Positions 33,611-41,960 of a stretch of DNA of 64,000 bases are shown piece by piece (the stretch's first letter is position 1; each line of letters starts with the position of its first letter). The stretch is from Novosphingobium resinovorum (GTDB lineage Bacteria; Pseudomonadota; Alphaproteobacteria; Sphingomonadales; Sphingomonadaceae), in NCBI RefSeq assembly GCF_001742225.1, contig NZ_CP017075.1, positions 2,976,001-3,040,000 on the forward strand, written 5' to 3'. Under the pieces are notes generated by a model. The model did not search any database. It saw nothing but the letters and a program-made list of their open reading frames with translations, and was not told the DNA's origin. The position numbers and the translations under genes were made by a program.

Positions 33611-35050
33611 ATGTATCCCCGACTCGCACTTTTCATTGCTGGCCAAGAGATCGACGCGGGCTTGCCGACGCGGCCGGTGATTAACCCGGCCACAGGTGAG
33701 ACTGTCGGCGACCTGCCGTTGGCTCAAGCCGGGGATATCGAGCGCGCGGCAGCGGCGGCGGCCGCCGCCTTCGGACCGTGGAAGAGCCAGACCTCATTGG
33801 TCCGTGCTCGCGTTTTGCAAGCGATCTCGGCATCCATTCGCAACAAGCAGCGCGACCTGGCGGCGATCCTGACGACTGACCAGGGCAAGCCCCTCGCGGA
33901 AGCCGAGATCGAAGTCGGCAACGCTGCCGATGCTTTCGAGTGGATGGCGGAGGAGGGCAAGCGTGTATACGGACGGATCATCCCATCTCGACTGCCCGGC
34001 AGTGATTTCGCCGTGCTGCGCGAGCCCGTGGGACCAGTCGCCGCGTTTGCACCGTGGAACTTCCCGGTGGCGCTTTCCTGCCGCAAGATTGCCACGTCGC
34101 TAGCTGCGGGCTGTCCGATCGTCATCAAACCAGACGAAGAGACGCCGGGAGCACTGGTCGCGATCGCGCGTCTCATCCACGAACTGGACGTGCCGCCCGG
34201 TTTGGTGAACCTCATCTTTGGCGATCCGGAGCAGGTGTCGTCGCAACTGATTGCCGATCCGAGAATTCGGAAGATATCGTTCACCGGCTCCACCTCGGTG
34301 GGTCGGCGCCTGGCTGGGCTGGCAGCGCAGCAGCTCAAGAAGATTACGCTCGAACTTGGCGGTCATGCTCCCGTCATCGTGACGAATGACGTCGACGTCG
34401 ATCGCGTGGTGGAATTGAGTGTAGCGGCGAAGTTCCGCAATGCCGGTCAGATCTGCATGTCGCCCAGTCGCTTCATCGTGGACAACAGTATCAAGGCAGA
34501 GTTCGTCGACAAGTTCGCCGCCGCTGCGGCAAAGCTCATCGTAGGAAATGGTGCCGATGCCCAGACTCGCATGGGGCCGCTCGCCAACACACGTCGGGTC
34601 GCGGCCGTCGAGGCTCTGGTCGAGGATGCCATCGCCAAAGGTGCGCGCCATGTTACGCCGCATCCCCAGAGTGGAGCTCTGCCGGGTCCGCTCTTTTATC
34701 CGCCAGTTGTCCTCGACGACGTGCCCGACACGGCGCGGATGATGCATGAAGAGCCTTTTGGCCCGATCGCGCCGATAGTGGGTTTCGATACACTTGACGA
34801 GGCGATCGCACGCGCCAACGCGACTGAATTTGGCCTCTCTGCGTATGCCTTCACCAACTCGATGACGGCGATGCGACGGATTCGGGACGAGGTGCAGGCG
34901 GGCACCGTATCGATCAACAGTTTCGCCGCAGCAATGGCCGAAGGGCCATTCGGCGGCGTCAAGAATAGTGGCATCGGCTCTGAGATGGGCACCGAGGGCC
35001 TGGCGGATCACTTCACCTCCAAAGCCTTTCTGCTACTCGACCATCCCTGA
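33611..35050 (+). CDS. NAD(P)-dependent aldehyde dehydrogenase (succinate-semialdehyde dehydrogenase-like)
   Basis: A 479-residue ALDH from the ATG at 33611, seven bases after the binding-protein stop. An earlier in-frame start lies inside that gene. The NAD-binding region has FAPWNFPVAL, IKPDEETPGA and FTGSTSVGRRL. The catalytic Glu is in LELGGHAPVIV and the catalytic Cys in FRNAGQICMSPSR. FGGVKNSGIGSEMG near the end is typical of the GabD-like group. It could oxidise an aromatic or aliphatic aldehyde from the GMC oxidoreductase, or formaldehyde-like by-products of demethylation. Confidence 0.92.
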   Translation: MYPRLALFIAGQEIDAGLPTRPVINPATGETVGDLPLAQAGDIERAAAAAAAAFGPWKSQTSLVRARVLQAISASIRNKQRDLAAILTTDQGKPLAEAEIEVGNAADAFEWMAEEGKRVYGRIIPSRLPGSDFAVLREPVGPVAAFAPWNFPVALSCRKIATSLAAGCPIVIKPDEETPGALVAIARLIHELDVPPGLVNLIFGDPEQVSSQLIADPRIRKISFTGSTSVGRRLAGLAAQQLKKITLELGGHAPVIVTNDVDVDRVVELSVAAKFRNAGQICMSPSRFIVDNSIKAEFVDKFAAAAAKLIVGNGADAQTRMGPLANTRRVAAVEALVEDAIAKGARHVTPHPQSGALPGPLFYPPVVLDDVPDTARMMHEEPFGPIAPIVGFDTLDEAIARANATEFGLSAYAFTNSMTAMRRIRDEVQAGTVSINSFAAAMAEGPFGGVKNSGIGSEMGTEGLADHFTSKAFLLLDHP

Positions 35051-35081
35051 GCGCTAGCCGGCTGAGACAAGGACACACAGA

Positions 35082-36269
35082 ATGCGCAGTTATTCAGCGA
35101 GCGAGTTCGATCCGTTCTCCGAAGCTTATTTGTCGTCGCCTTATCCGTTTCACGAGCAATTGCGAGCTGCCGGCTCGGTCAGTCACTTTGCCGCATATGA
35201 TGTCTACGGCATCATTCGTCACAAGGACGTGGCGGCCGCGCTGGGTGACTGGAAGACTTTCAGTTCGGCGGATGGCGTTGGGCTAGAACGCTTCTCCGAA
35301 GGGACGATGCGGCGAACACAGTCGCTGCTGCTGGAGGCCGATCCCCCTAATCACACCGCCATGCGTGCCGTCATCGGACGCGTGCTCTCGCCGCTGGTGA
35401 TACGGCAGCTGCGAAGCAGATTTGAAGAAGAGGCGGGTCAGCTCGTCGATCGATTGCTGGACCTGCGTGAGTTCGATGCGGTCAAGGATATGGCCGAGTT
35501 CTTCCCGGTCAAGGTTTTCCCTGACGCCATGGGGCTTGGCCTTGAAGGGCGCGAGAAGCTGCTGCCGTTTTCGGACATGGTGTTCAATGCCTTCGGTCCG
35601 GAGAATGACATCTATGAACGTTCGGACAAGATCGGCCGTCCCGTGGTCGAGTGGCTACTCGACCAGACGAAGATGGAGAACCTAGCTCCTGGCGGCCTTG
35701 GGCGTCAGATCTGGGACGCGGCGTTGCGCGGCGAGATTGCCGAAAGGGAAGCGGCTAGCGTCATTCGCTCATTGCTCACGGCCGGCATGGACACAACAGT
35801 CAATGGGCTCGCTCACGCCGTCCTGGCGTTCGCCAGCTATCCCGCAGAGTGGCAGCGGCTAGTGGATAACCCGAGCCTGATCCGTCCGTCCTTCGATGAA
35901 ATTGTGCGGTGGGAATCGCCGATTCACTCCATTTTGCGGACGACCACAAGCGAGGTCGTTGTCGGTGAACACGTCATTCCAGCCAAGGTAAAGGTCATCT
36001 TGTTTCTAGGCGCGGCGAATCGCGACCCAGATCGCTGGGAGGACCCCAATGATGTGCGCATCGGCCGTGATACGCAGGGCCACGTCGCCTTCGGTACGGG
36101 CATTCACGGCTGCCTGGGCCAGTTGATCGCGCGGCTTGAGGCCGAAGTCATCTTCGCCCAGTTCATTCGTCGCGTTCGCTCGTTCGAGCTTACCGGCGAA
36201 CCTGTGTGGCGCCTGAACAACGCACTGCGCGGGCTTTCGTCGCTGCCGGTGCGCATCCTTCCGAACTGA
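35082..36269 (+). CDS. Cytochrome P450, CYP199A-like
   Basis: Class I bacterial P450 of 395 residues. I-helix LLTAGMDTTVNGLAHAV (acid-alcohol pair D-T), ExxR in FDEIVRWES, and the haem loop FGTGIHGCLGQ with the ligand Cys near residue 342. Several stretches resemble CYP199A enzymes of Rhodopseudomonas, which O-demethylate or hydroxylate para-substituted benzoates: VFPDAMGL, VFNAFGPEND, LAPGGLG, FLGAANRDPDRWEDP and LNNALRGLSSLP. The ferredoxin and reductase genes follow directly. Substrate: probably a para-methoxy- or alkyl-benzoate (inference). Confidence 0.9.
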   Translation: MRSYSASEFDPFSEAYLSSPYPFHEQLRAAGSVSHFAAYDVYGIIRHKDVAAALGDWKTFSSADGVGLERFSEGTMRRTQSLLLEADPPNHTAMRAVIGRVLSPLVIRQLRSRFEEEAGQLVDRLLDLREFDAVKDMAEFFPVKVFPDAMGLGLEGREKLLPFSDMVFNAFGPENDIYERSDKIGRPVVEWLLDQTKMENLAPGGLGRQIWDAALRGEIAEREAASVIRSLLTAGMDTTVNGLAHAVLAFASYPAEWQRLVDNPSLIRPSFDEIVRWESPIHSILRTTTSEVVVGEHVIPAKVKVILFLGAANRDPDRWEDPNDVRIGRDTQGHVAFGTGIHGCLGQLIARLEAEVIFAQFIRRVRSFELTGEPVWRLNNALRGLSSLPVRILPN

Positions 36270-36279
36270 GATCAAGACC

Positions 36280-36600
36280 ATGCCTCAAGTCACTTTCCGC
36301 CTGCCAGATGGGACCGAGCACGACGTCGTCTGCGACAGCGGGACGTCGATCATGCGTGCGGCCGTGCAATCCGGCGTTCCGGGAATTGTCGGCGAGTGCG
36401 GTGGTTCGGCCCTGTGCTGTACCTGCCACGTATATCTGGACGAGTTCATCGGCAGTCAGTCCGAGATCAACCCGGTCGAGAATGAGATGCTCGAATGCAC
36501 GGCCAGTCCCCGAAAGCCGAGCAGCCGGCTCGGCTGTCAGGTAGTTCTCGGAAGCGACAATGACGGCGCTACGATCATCGTTCCCGAGGCTCAGTACTGA
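36280..36600 (+). CDS. [2Fe-2S] ferredoxin, P450 electron carrier
   Basis: A 106-residue adrenodoxin/putidaredoxin-type ferredoxin. The cluster ligands are C-x5-C-x2-C in GECGGSALCCTCHVY plus a fourth Cys in NEMLECTA. An extra cysteine sits between the second and third ligands, where related proteins usually have a small or polar residue. The stop codon overlaps the reductase start (TGATG). It should pass electrons from the downstream reductase to the P450. Confidence 0.93.
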   Translation: MPQVTFRLPDGTEHDVVCDSGTSIMRAAVQSGVPGIVGECGGSALCCTCHVYLDEFIGSQSEINPVENEMLECTASPRKPSSRLGCQVVLGSDNDGATIIVPEAQY

Positions 36601-37826
36601 TGAGCGGCCCGATTGTCATCGTTGGCGCGGGACATGCTGGTTTTCAAGCTGCAGCCAGCTTGGCCGAAGCGAACCTCGGGCGACGCCTGGTACTGGTCAA
36701 CGGCGAAGACGTGGCGCCGTACCAGCGGCCCCCGCTCTCCAAGGCTTATCTTTCCGCCAAGGCCGACGTCGGGAGCCTAGCGTTCAGGCTGCCTAGCTTT
36801 TACGAAACGTCAGGTATCGAGCTGACAACCGGAACCGCGGTTGGCATCGATCGGGCGGCGCAGGCTCTGCATCTCGCCGATGGCTCGGCCATGGACTTCG
36901 ACAATCTCATATTGGCGTGCGGCGGGCGGGCGCGCCGCTTGCCGGTGCCCGGAGCAGAGCTTGACGGGGTATTCCGTCTTACGCGATTGTCCGACGCAAC
37001 GGTACTGCGCGACCGCCTGCGTGGCGGCCTGCGAGTAGCGATCGTGGGCGCTGGCTTTGTTGGGCTGGAGTTCGCCTCGGTGGCCACCGCTGCCGGATGT
37101 GTCGTTACTGTGCTGGAAGCAGGCACACGGGCTGCTGCGCGCGCTCTATCGCCCCTCATGTCGGCGCATCTCGGACAGCGCCATGTCGACGCCGGCGTGG
37201 ACATGCGCCTGGGCGCATCGGTAACTGCATTCGAGGGCATCGATGGCAGACTGGCGACTGTCGTGCTCGCATCGGGAGAGCGCCTCGACGTTGATCTCGT
37301 ACTGGTGGCCATCGGCATAGACGCCGAAACATCACTGGCCGCCAACGCCGGACTGGAGATCGACAACGGCATAGTCGTCGACAGTCAATTCCGGACATCC
37401 GCACCCAACATCATGGCTATCGGTGATTGTTGCACCGTGACGTGGGCGGGTGGGGTCGGGCGAGTCCGGTTGGAGTCAGTGCAGAGCGCCACCGAGCACG
37501 GGCGCATCGTTGCGGCCGCATTGGCCGGACGACCGGTGCCGGCCATCGGTCTGCCCCTCTTTTGGAGCGAGCAGGTCGGCGTGATGTTGCAGATTGCCGG
37601 CCTGTCGCTCGGCATCGATGATTGGCTGGACTGTCATTTACCCAATGGGGCTTACGCAGTCTTCGGGTTCCGTCAAGACCGCCTTGCGGTGTGCGAAACG
37701 GCTCAGGCGCCGTCCCTGCATATGTTATCGCGTCGCATTCTATCGGCCCCGGGATCAATCACGCGCAGCCATCTCGTAAGGCATGAGCTGAATCTGAAGG
37801 CAGCCTCTGCGGACCTGGTCGCATGA
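36600..37826 (+). CDS. NADH:ferredoxin reductase (FAD, P450 system)
   Basis: A 408-residue reductase of the putidaredoxin-reductase family. The FAD motif is IVIVGAGHAGFQAAASLAEA, PYQRPPLSKAYL is typical, the NAD-binding motif is VAIVGAGFVGLEFASVA, and the late FAD motif is IMAIGDCC. The C-terminal domain closes WSEQVGVMLQIAGLS. With the ferredoxin it completes a self-contained class I P450 system. Confidence 0.93.
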   Translation: MSGPIVIVGAGHAGFQAAASLAEANLGRRLVLVNGEDVAPYQRPPLSKAYLSAKADVGSLAFRLPSFYETSGIELTTGTAVGIDRAAQALHLADGSAMDFDNLILACGGRARRLPVPGAELDGVFRLTRLSDATVLRDRLRGGLRVAIVGAGFVGLEFASVATAAGCVVTVLEAGTRAAARALSPLMSAHLGQRHVDAGVDMRLGASVTAFEGIDGRLATVVLASGERLDVDLVLVAIGIDAETSLAANAGLEIDNGIVVDSQFRTSAPNIMAIGDCCTVTWAGGVGRVRLESVQSATEHGRIVAAALAGRPVPAIGLPLFWSEQVGVMLQIAGLSLGIDDWLDCHLPNGAYAVFGFRQDRLAVCETAQAPSLHMLSRRILSAPGSITRSHLVRHELNLKAASADLVA

Positions 37827-37876
37827 ATAATTTTCGGCAGCAGCGCAATACTAGAACGATTGGATAGTGGCAGGTT

Positions 37877-38653
37877 ATGGATCTGGGGCTTCAAGGGAAA
37901 AAGGCAATCGTCTGTGCGTCCAGCAGGGGGTTGGGCCTTGCGTGTGCGGAAGCACTGGCCGCCGAGGGCGTTCATGTCGTGATCAACGGTCGCGATCGCG
38001 CCAATCTGGAGAACGTTGCGGCGACGATGGCCGCAAAGGGCTGGGCAGTTACGCCGATCGCGGCCGACGTTACGACGCGCGAGGGACAGGAAGCTCTCGC
38101 CGCTGCCTGTCCGGAGCCCGACATTCTGGTCAACAATTGCGCGGGGCCGAACCCGCGCGATTTCATGCTCAATACCGAGGAGGATTGGCGGCGCGCTCTT
38201 GAGAGCAACATGGTGGCGCCGCTGATGCTGGTGCGTCGCTTTCTGTCGGGCATGCAGGAACGTCGTTTCGGGCGCATCGTCAACATTACGTCTGCGATGG
38301 TAACGACGCCGCGTCCGCACATGACGCTTTCGGCGGGCGCCCGGGGTGGCCTGACGGCTGCCCTCAAGGGGCTGTCACTTGCCGCCGCGCCGTACAATGT
38401 GACGATCAACAATCTTCTGCCAGAGCGCTTCGACACGCAGCGGCAGGTCGACATGGCACACGACATGATGAAACGACACGCGGTCACCTATGAAGAGGCC
38501 CGCGCAATGCAGGTTCGCTCCATCGCCGCGCGGCGACTGGGTGATCCGCGAGAGTTCGGCGCGACCTGCGCTTTTGTCTGCAGCGGACTGGCAGGCTTCA
38601 TGTCAGGCCAGAATCTGCACCTAGACGGTGGATCATATCCGGCCCTGGTCTGA
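37877..38653 (+). CDS. SDR-family oxidoreductase lacking the catalytic Tyr
   Basis: A 258-residue Rossmann protein of the FabG-like group. The cofactor loop is CASSRGLGLACAEALAAEG and NNCAG-type NILVNNCAGPNP is present. The catalytic Ser is in VNITSAMVTTPRP, but where YxxxK is expected the sequence is LSAGARGGLTAALKG, with no Tyr. Some SDRs of aromatic gene clusters share this. The C-terminus (MSGQNLHLDGGSYPALV) is normal. It may be a dehydrogenase with an altered mechanism or a non-catalytic member. Confidence 0.85.
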   Translation: MDLGLQGKKAIVCASSRGLGLACAEALAAEGVHVVINGRDRANLENVAATMAAKGWAVTPIAADVTTREGQEALAAACPEPDILVNNCAGPNPRDFMLNTEEDWRRALESNMVAPLMLVRRFLSGMQERRFGRIVNITSAMVTTPRPHMTLSAGARGGLTAALKGLSLAAAPYNVTINNLLPERFDTQRQVDMAHDMMKRHAVTYEEARAMQVRSIAARRLGDPREFGATCAFVCSGLAGFMSGQNLHLDGGSYPALV

Positions 38654-38692
38654 GCCTTAGGGCGCGCGGCCGTCAACGGGAACGAAGGAGAA

Positions 38693-39856
38693 TTGAGTAT
38701 GAGCAAGCCAATCGAAGTTGCCGTCATCGGGGCGGGGATGGGGGGACTGGCCGTTGCTGCGATGCTGTCGCGCATTGGCTGCAAGGTCGATATCTACGAG
38801 CAGGCGCACCAGCTCGCCCGTATCGGCGCAGGCATCCAGCAGAGTCCGAACGCGACCGTGGTGCTGCGTGAACTCGGGCTGGAAAGCTGGCTACGAAAAA
38901 AGGCGTTCTACCCGCATTTTGGCGTCAGCAAGGACTGGGACACTGGTGCGATTACCAATGTCCTGCCGATGGGCGAGGCCATCGAGTCTCGCTATGGCGC
39001 GCCCTTCCTGCTCATGCATCGCGGTGATCTGCACGAGGGCATCCTGTCGGCCGTACCCGAGGGTATTCTGCATCTGAACAAGAAGCTGGTGGGCATTGAA
39101 CCCAATGGCGGCCGACCCAAGGCGGATTTTGCTGACGGGACCGTTATCGAGGCCGATCTCATCATCGGCGCTGATGGCGTGCACTCCAAGACGCAGGAAA
39201 TCCTGTTCGGCAAGACAGATCCTGTATTCAGCGGCCGCGTTGCCTATCGCACGACTTTCCCGGCGAGCCTTATGGGCGAATTGCAGATCGCTGACCGCAC
39301 CAAGTGGTGGGGCCCCGACAAGCATATCGTCATCTACTATACGACGCGCGAGAAGTCGGAAGTTTACTTCGTCACCAGTCTGGTAGAGGAGGGGTTCTCG
39401 ATCGAGTCCTGGTCGACACAGGGCGATGTTAACATGCTGCGCGATCACTATGCCGGGTTCCATCCGGAAGTGCAGGCAGTGCTCAAGGCGTGCCCCAGCG
39501 TACACAAATGGGCTCTTGTCGACCGTCAGCCGCTGGCGAGTTGGAGCACGGGCAGCGTCGCCCTGTTGGGCGATGCGTGCCATCCCATGACGCCCTACAT
39601 GGCGCAGGGTGCCGCAACTGCGATTGAAGACGCCGCGGTGCTGTCGCGTTGCATCCAGCAAGTCGATCGCGACGGGATTTCGGAAGCCCTGAAGCTATAT
39701 GAAGCGGTTCGCAAGCCTCGCACGTCGGCAATCCAAAAAACAGCAGCGGAGAACACTTGGATGAAGAACAAGACGGACGCCGATTGGGTCTATGGCCACA
39801 ACGCCTGGACCGAGCCGCTCGTCGCTGCTGCGGATCCGCTCGTTTCGTCGGCCTGA
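38693..39856 (+). CDS. FAD-dependent aromatic hydroxylase (6-hydroxynicotinate 3-monooxygenase/salicylate hydroxylase-like)
   Basis: Group A flavin monooxygenase of 387 residues. FAD motif VAVIGAGMGGLAVAAMLSR, the DG fingerprint IIGADGVHSKTQE and the GD motif ALLGDACHPMTPYMAQGA. From memory it matches NicC well in the middle and C-terminus (TKWWGPDKHIVIYYTTREKS, FVTSLVEEG, KWALVDRQPLASWSTG, WVYGHNAW). Such enzymes hydroxylate, often with decarboxylation, para-hydroxy aromatic acids. That would fit the product of a CYP199-type demethylation. Confidence 0.88.
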   Translation: MSMSKPIEVAVIGAGMGGLAVAAMLSRIGCKVDIYEQAHQLARIGAGIQQSPNATVVLRELGLESWLRKKAFYPHFGVSKDWDTGAITNVLPMGEAIESRYGAPFLLMHRGDLHEGILSAVPEGILHLNKKLVGIEPNGGRPKADFADGTVIEADLIIGADGVHSKTQEILFGKTDPVFSGRVAYRTTFPASLMGELQIADRTKWWGPDKHIVIYYTTREKSEVYFVTSLVEEGFSIESWSTQGDVNMLRDHYAGFHPEVQAVLKACPSVHKWALVDRQPLASWSTGSVALLGDACHPMTPYMAQGAATAIEDAAVLSRCIQQVDRDGISEALKLYEAVRKPRTSAIQKTAAENTWMKNKTDADWVYGHNAWTEPLVAAADPLVSSA

Positions 39857-39957
39857 CGCCACGCCGGCGGTCAGCAGGCGACCCGCGGGTCGCTTGCTGG
39901 CGATACTTACGCCAATCCATGCCACCGCGACGACCGCGGTCCTCATTTGGAGCGAGA

Positions 39958-40686
39958 ATGTCTTTCGAACGCAAAGAAGAGCAGACGACAGCGCATCGAC
40001 TGTTCGCCTCGCCGACCTATCCTACAGTGCCCGTGACTGGTGAGCCGGGCCGTTACCCAGTCCACCGTATATTTTGTGTGGGCCGCAACTATGCCGACCA
40101 TGCCAAGGAGATGGGCGCCGAGGTCGATCGTCAAGCGCCCTTCTATTTCATGAAGGATGCCCAGACCCTCGTCGCCAGCGGCAGCACGGTGCCCTATCCG
40201 CCCGGCACGTCGAACTTCCACTATGAGATGGAACTGGTCCTGGCTGTCGGCCAGCCGATTTTCCGCGCGTCGCGTTCGGACGCCGAGGCCGCTGTATTCG
40301 GCTACGCCTGCGGCCTCGATATGACCCGGCGCGATCTGCAGCTCGATGCGCGCGCAAAGCAACGTCCCTGGGACATCGGCAAGAACGTCGAGCGATCGGC
40401 AATCATCGGCCCAATCACCAGGCGCGAGGGCATAGGCGAAATGGGCCCACGGCGTATCAGCCTGTCGGTCGACGGCACGATTAAGCAGGATGCGCATCTG
40501 TCTGATTTGATCTGGAGCCCAGGTGAATTGCTGGAGCACCTCTCACAATTCTACCACTTGGCCCCGGGCGATCTGATCTATACCGGAACGCCGGCCGGTG
40601 TCGGACCCGTCGTGGCCGGTCAGCACATTCGAGGTGAGGTCGATGGTCTCGAGCCGGTTGAACTGACCGTGACCCCAGCTGAGTAG
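39958..40686 (+). CDS. Fumarylacetoacetate hydrolase-family protein (fumarylpyruvate hydrolase-like)
   Basis: A 242-residue FAH-fold hydrolase from the ATG at 39958. The start resembles NagK: YPTVPVTGEPGRYPVHRIFC, then VGRNYADHAKEMG. The metal ligands E-x-E are in FHYEMELVLAVG. Further on, LDMTRRDLQ and RPWDIGKN, then the closing GDLIYTGTPAGVGPV. NagK hydrolyses fumarylpyruvate to fumarate and pyruvate in the gentisate pathway. It is the last gene of the plus-strand operon. No gentisate dioxygenase is in the window. Confidence 0.9.
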   Translation: MSFERKEEQTTAHRLFASPTYPTVPVTGEPGRYPVHRIFCVGRNYADHAKEMGAEVDRQAPFYFMKDAQTLVASGSTVPYPPGTSNFHYEMELVLAVGQPIFRASRSDAEAAVFGYACGLDMTRRDLQLDARAKQRPWDIGKNVERSAIIGPITRREGIGEMGPRRISLSVDGTIKQDAHLSDLIWSPGELLEHLSQFYHLAPGDLIYTGTPAGVGPVVAGQHIRGEVDGLEPVELTVTPAE

Positions 40687-40728
40687 AGTGAGTCGCGGCG
40701 CTGGTGTGCCGTAAGCTCTGCACGACAG

Positions 40729-41271
40729 TTAAGCCAAACAGTGCGTGGGCGGTTCCCGCAGAACGGTCGGTGTCGACGGACAGGCGTTGATAGCCGCATT
40801 TCGGACAGACGAGAATTGTGTGCGTGTCGACTCTATCAGCGCTCTTTCAGCCCGTCTACGTGCAATGGCGCGCGCTGCAAGACCTATGCGTTCAATAGTA
40901 TCGATGGCTGGCAGAAGAAGCTCACATTCGCGAAATGCGGCGACAATGCAATTCCTTATCGCTGCACCATCGTCGGACAGGGTGGCCGCCTGAATTGCTC
41001 CCAGTAACGCAGCTCGACGGTCCTGCGCTGTTGCTGTCCTTGTGCCCAGATAGGCCATCAAGCAGGCCGCGTGATCACGATCGGCCCGGGAATCGCATCA
41101 GGCAGAGCTGGACAGCAAAGCCAAGCTGGTGTGTTCCCGCCGTCGCAGTCCAATCTCAAGCCGGTCGGCCGCCGACAACGAGTAGTGCCTGATCAGGTTG
41201 TCCTCGTCAGTCGGTACATCGAAGAGCCTCGATCGATCCTGAGTTTTGGGAAGCCTCCGTTTCCCCATCGC
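40729..41271 (-). pseudogene. Tn3-family transposase, degraded N-terminal part
   Basis: It begins MGKRRLPKTQDRSRLFDVPT, then DEDNLIRHYSLSAADRLEIG. After a frameshift near 41120 the hallmark FAVQLCLMRFPGR appears, and after another near 41060 the frame reads RECELLLPAIDTIERIGLAA followed by RAIARRRAERALIE. This is the DUF4158 region of Tn3-family TnpA, with at least two frameshifts and no catalytic part. It is a different type from the tnpA stub at 16275-16388. Confidence 0.75.
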
Positions 41272-41395
41272 ACAACTCCGTCCACGACAAATCGATAGGG
41301 AACGTTGTCGAGTCGGGCCAGCGGAGAAACCGAAACTGGTGCGGCGCGGTGGCAATCCACAAGATCGGCTTCAGCATGTCCGTTCTGTCGAACAG

Positions 41396-41420
41396 TGTTG
41401 ATTTCTGCTGAGAAGTGACA
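41396..41420 (+). repeat. Isolated IS21-family terminus
   Basis: TGTTGATTTCTGCTGAGAAG is the same terminal repeat as at 16274-16249 with one change, but it faces the other way. No istA or istB follows. Next to it is the cut edge of an IS66 element. It marks another decayed IS21-element-1-type insertion. Confidence 0.7.
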
Positions 41421-41547
41421 CGACGAGGACGCTGGCACCGGGGGCGGGGTTATCGAGATTGGCATTGCGGGTGCCACGGTCCGCGTCGGCCCCATGGTGG
41501 GCGAGGATCACCTGCGCCGTGTCATCCGCGCCGTCCGCTCCGCATGA
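41421..41547 (+). pseudogene. IS66 tnpA, C-terminal remnant
   Basis: About 40 codons reading GTGGGVIEIGIAGATVRVGP and VGEDHLRRVIRAVRSA, the C-terminus of the IS66 accessory protein TnpA. The N-terminal HTH part and the left IS66 end are gone. The stop overlaps the tnpB start (ATGA). Confidence 0.8.
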
Positions 41548-41888
41548 TCCCCTCGGGTGTGAAGGTGTTCCTGGCCAGCCAGCCTGTGGACTTCAGGAAG
41601 GGACCCGATGGGCTGGTCGGTCTGGTTCGGGATGCGGGTGCCGATCCGTTCAATGGTTCGCTTTACGTGTTCCGCGCGAAACGGGCTGATCGGATCAAGA
41701 TCGTGTGGTGGGATGGCACCGGCCTGTGCCTTTACGCCAAGCGGTTGGAGAAGGCGGCGTTCTGCTGGCCGCGGATCGGTCACAGCCGGGTCCAATTAGG
41801 CCATGCTCAACTGCTGGCCCTGGTCGATGGCATGGACTGGAAACGGGTGCGTGCGGTGCCAGTGAGCCGGCCACAATCGGCCGGGTAA
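41544..41888 (+). CDS. tnpB: IS66 accessory protein TnpB
   Basis: IS66 Orf2 of 114 residues: VKVFLASQPVDFRKGPDGLV, FVFRAKRADRIK-like YVFRAKRADRIKIVWWDGTG and LCLYAKRLEKAAFCWP are diagnostic. It assists the TnpC transposase and is intact, although the element is truncated upstream. Confidence 0.93.
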   Translation: MIPSGVKVFLASQPVDFRKGPDGLVGLVRDAGADPFNGSLYVFRAKRADRIKIVWWDGTGLCLYAKRLEKAAFCWPRIGHSRVQLGHAQLLALVDGMDWKRVRAVPVSRPQSAG

Positions 41889-41960
41889 AAGCCTGCGGCA
41901 GACTGACTCAGTGGCACAAAAACTGAGGCAAGCCGGGACTTTTTGTGCCATCCTACAGGC

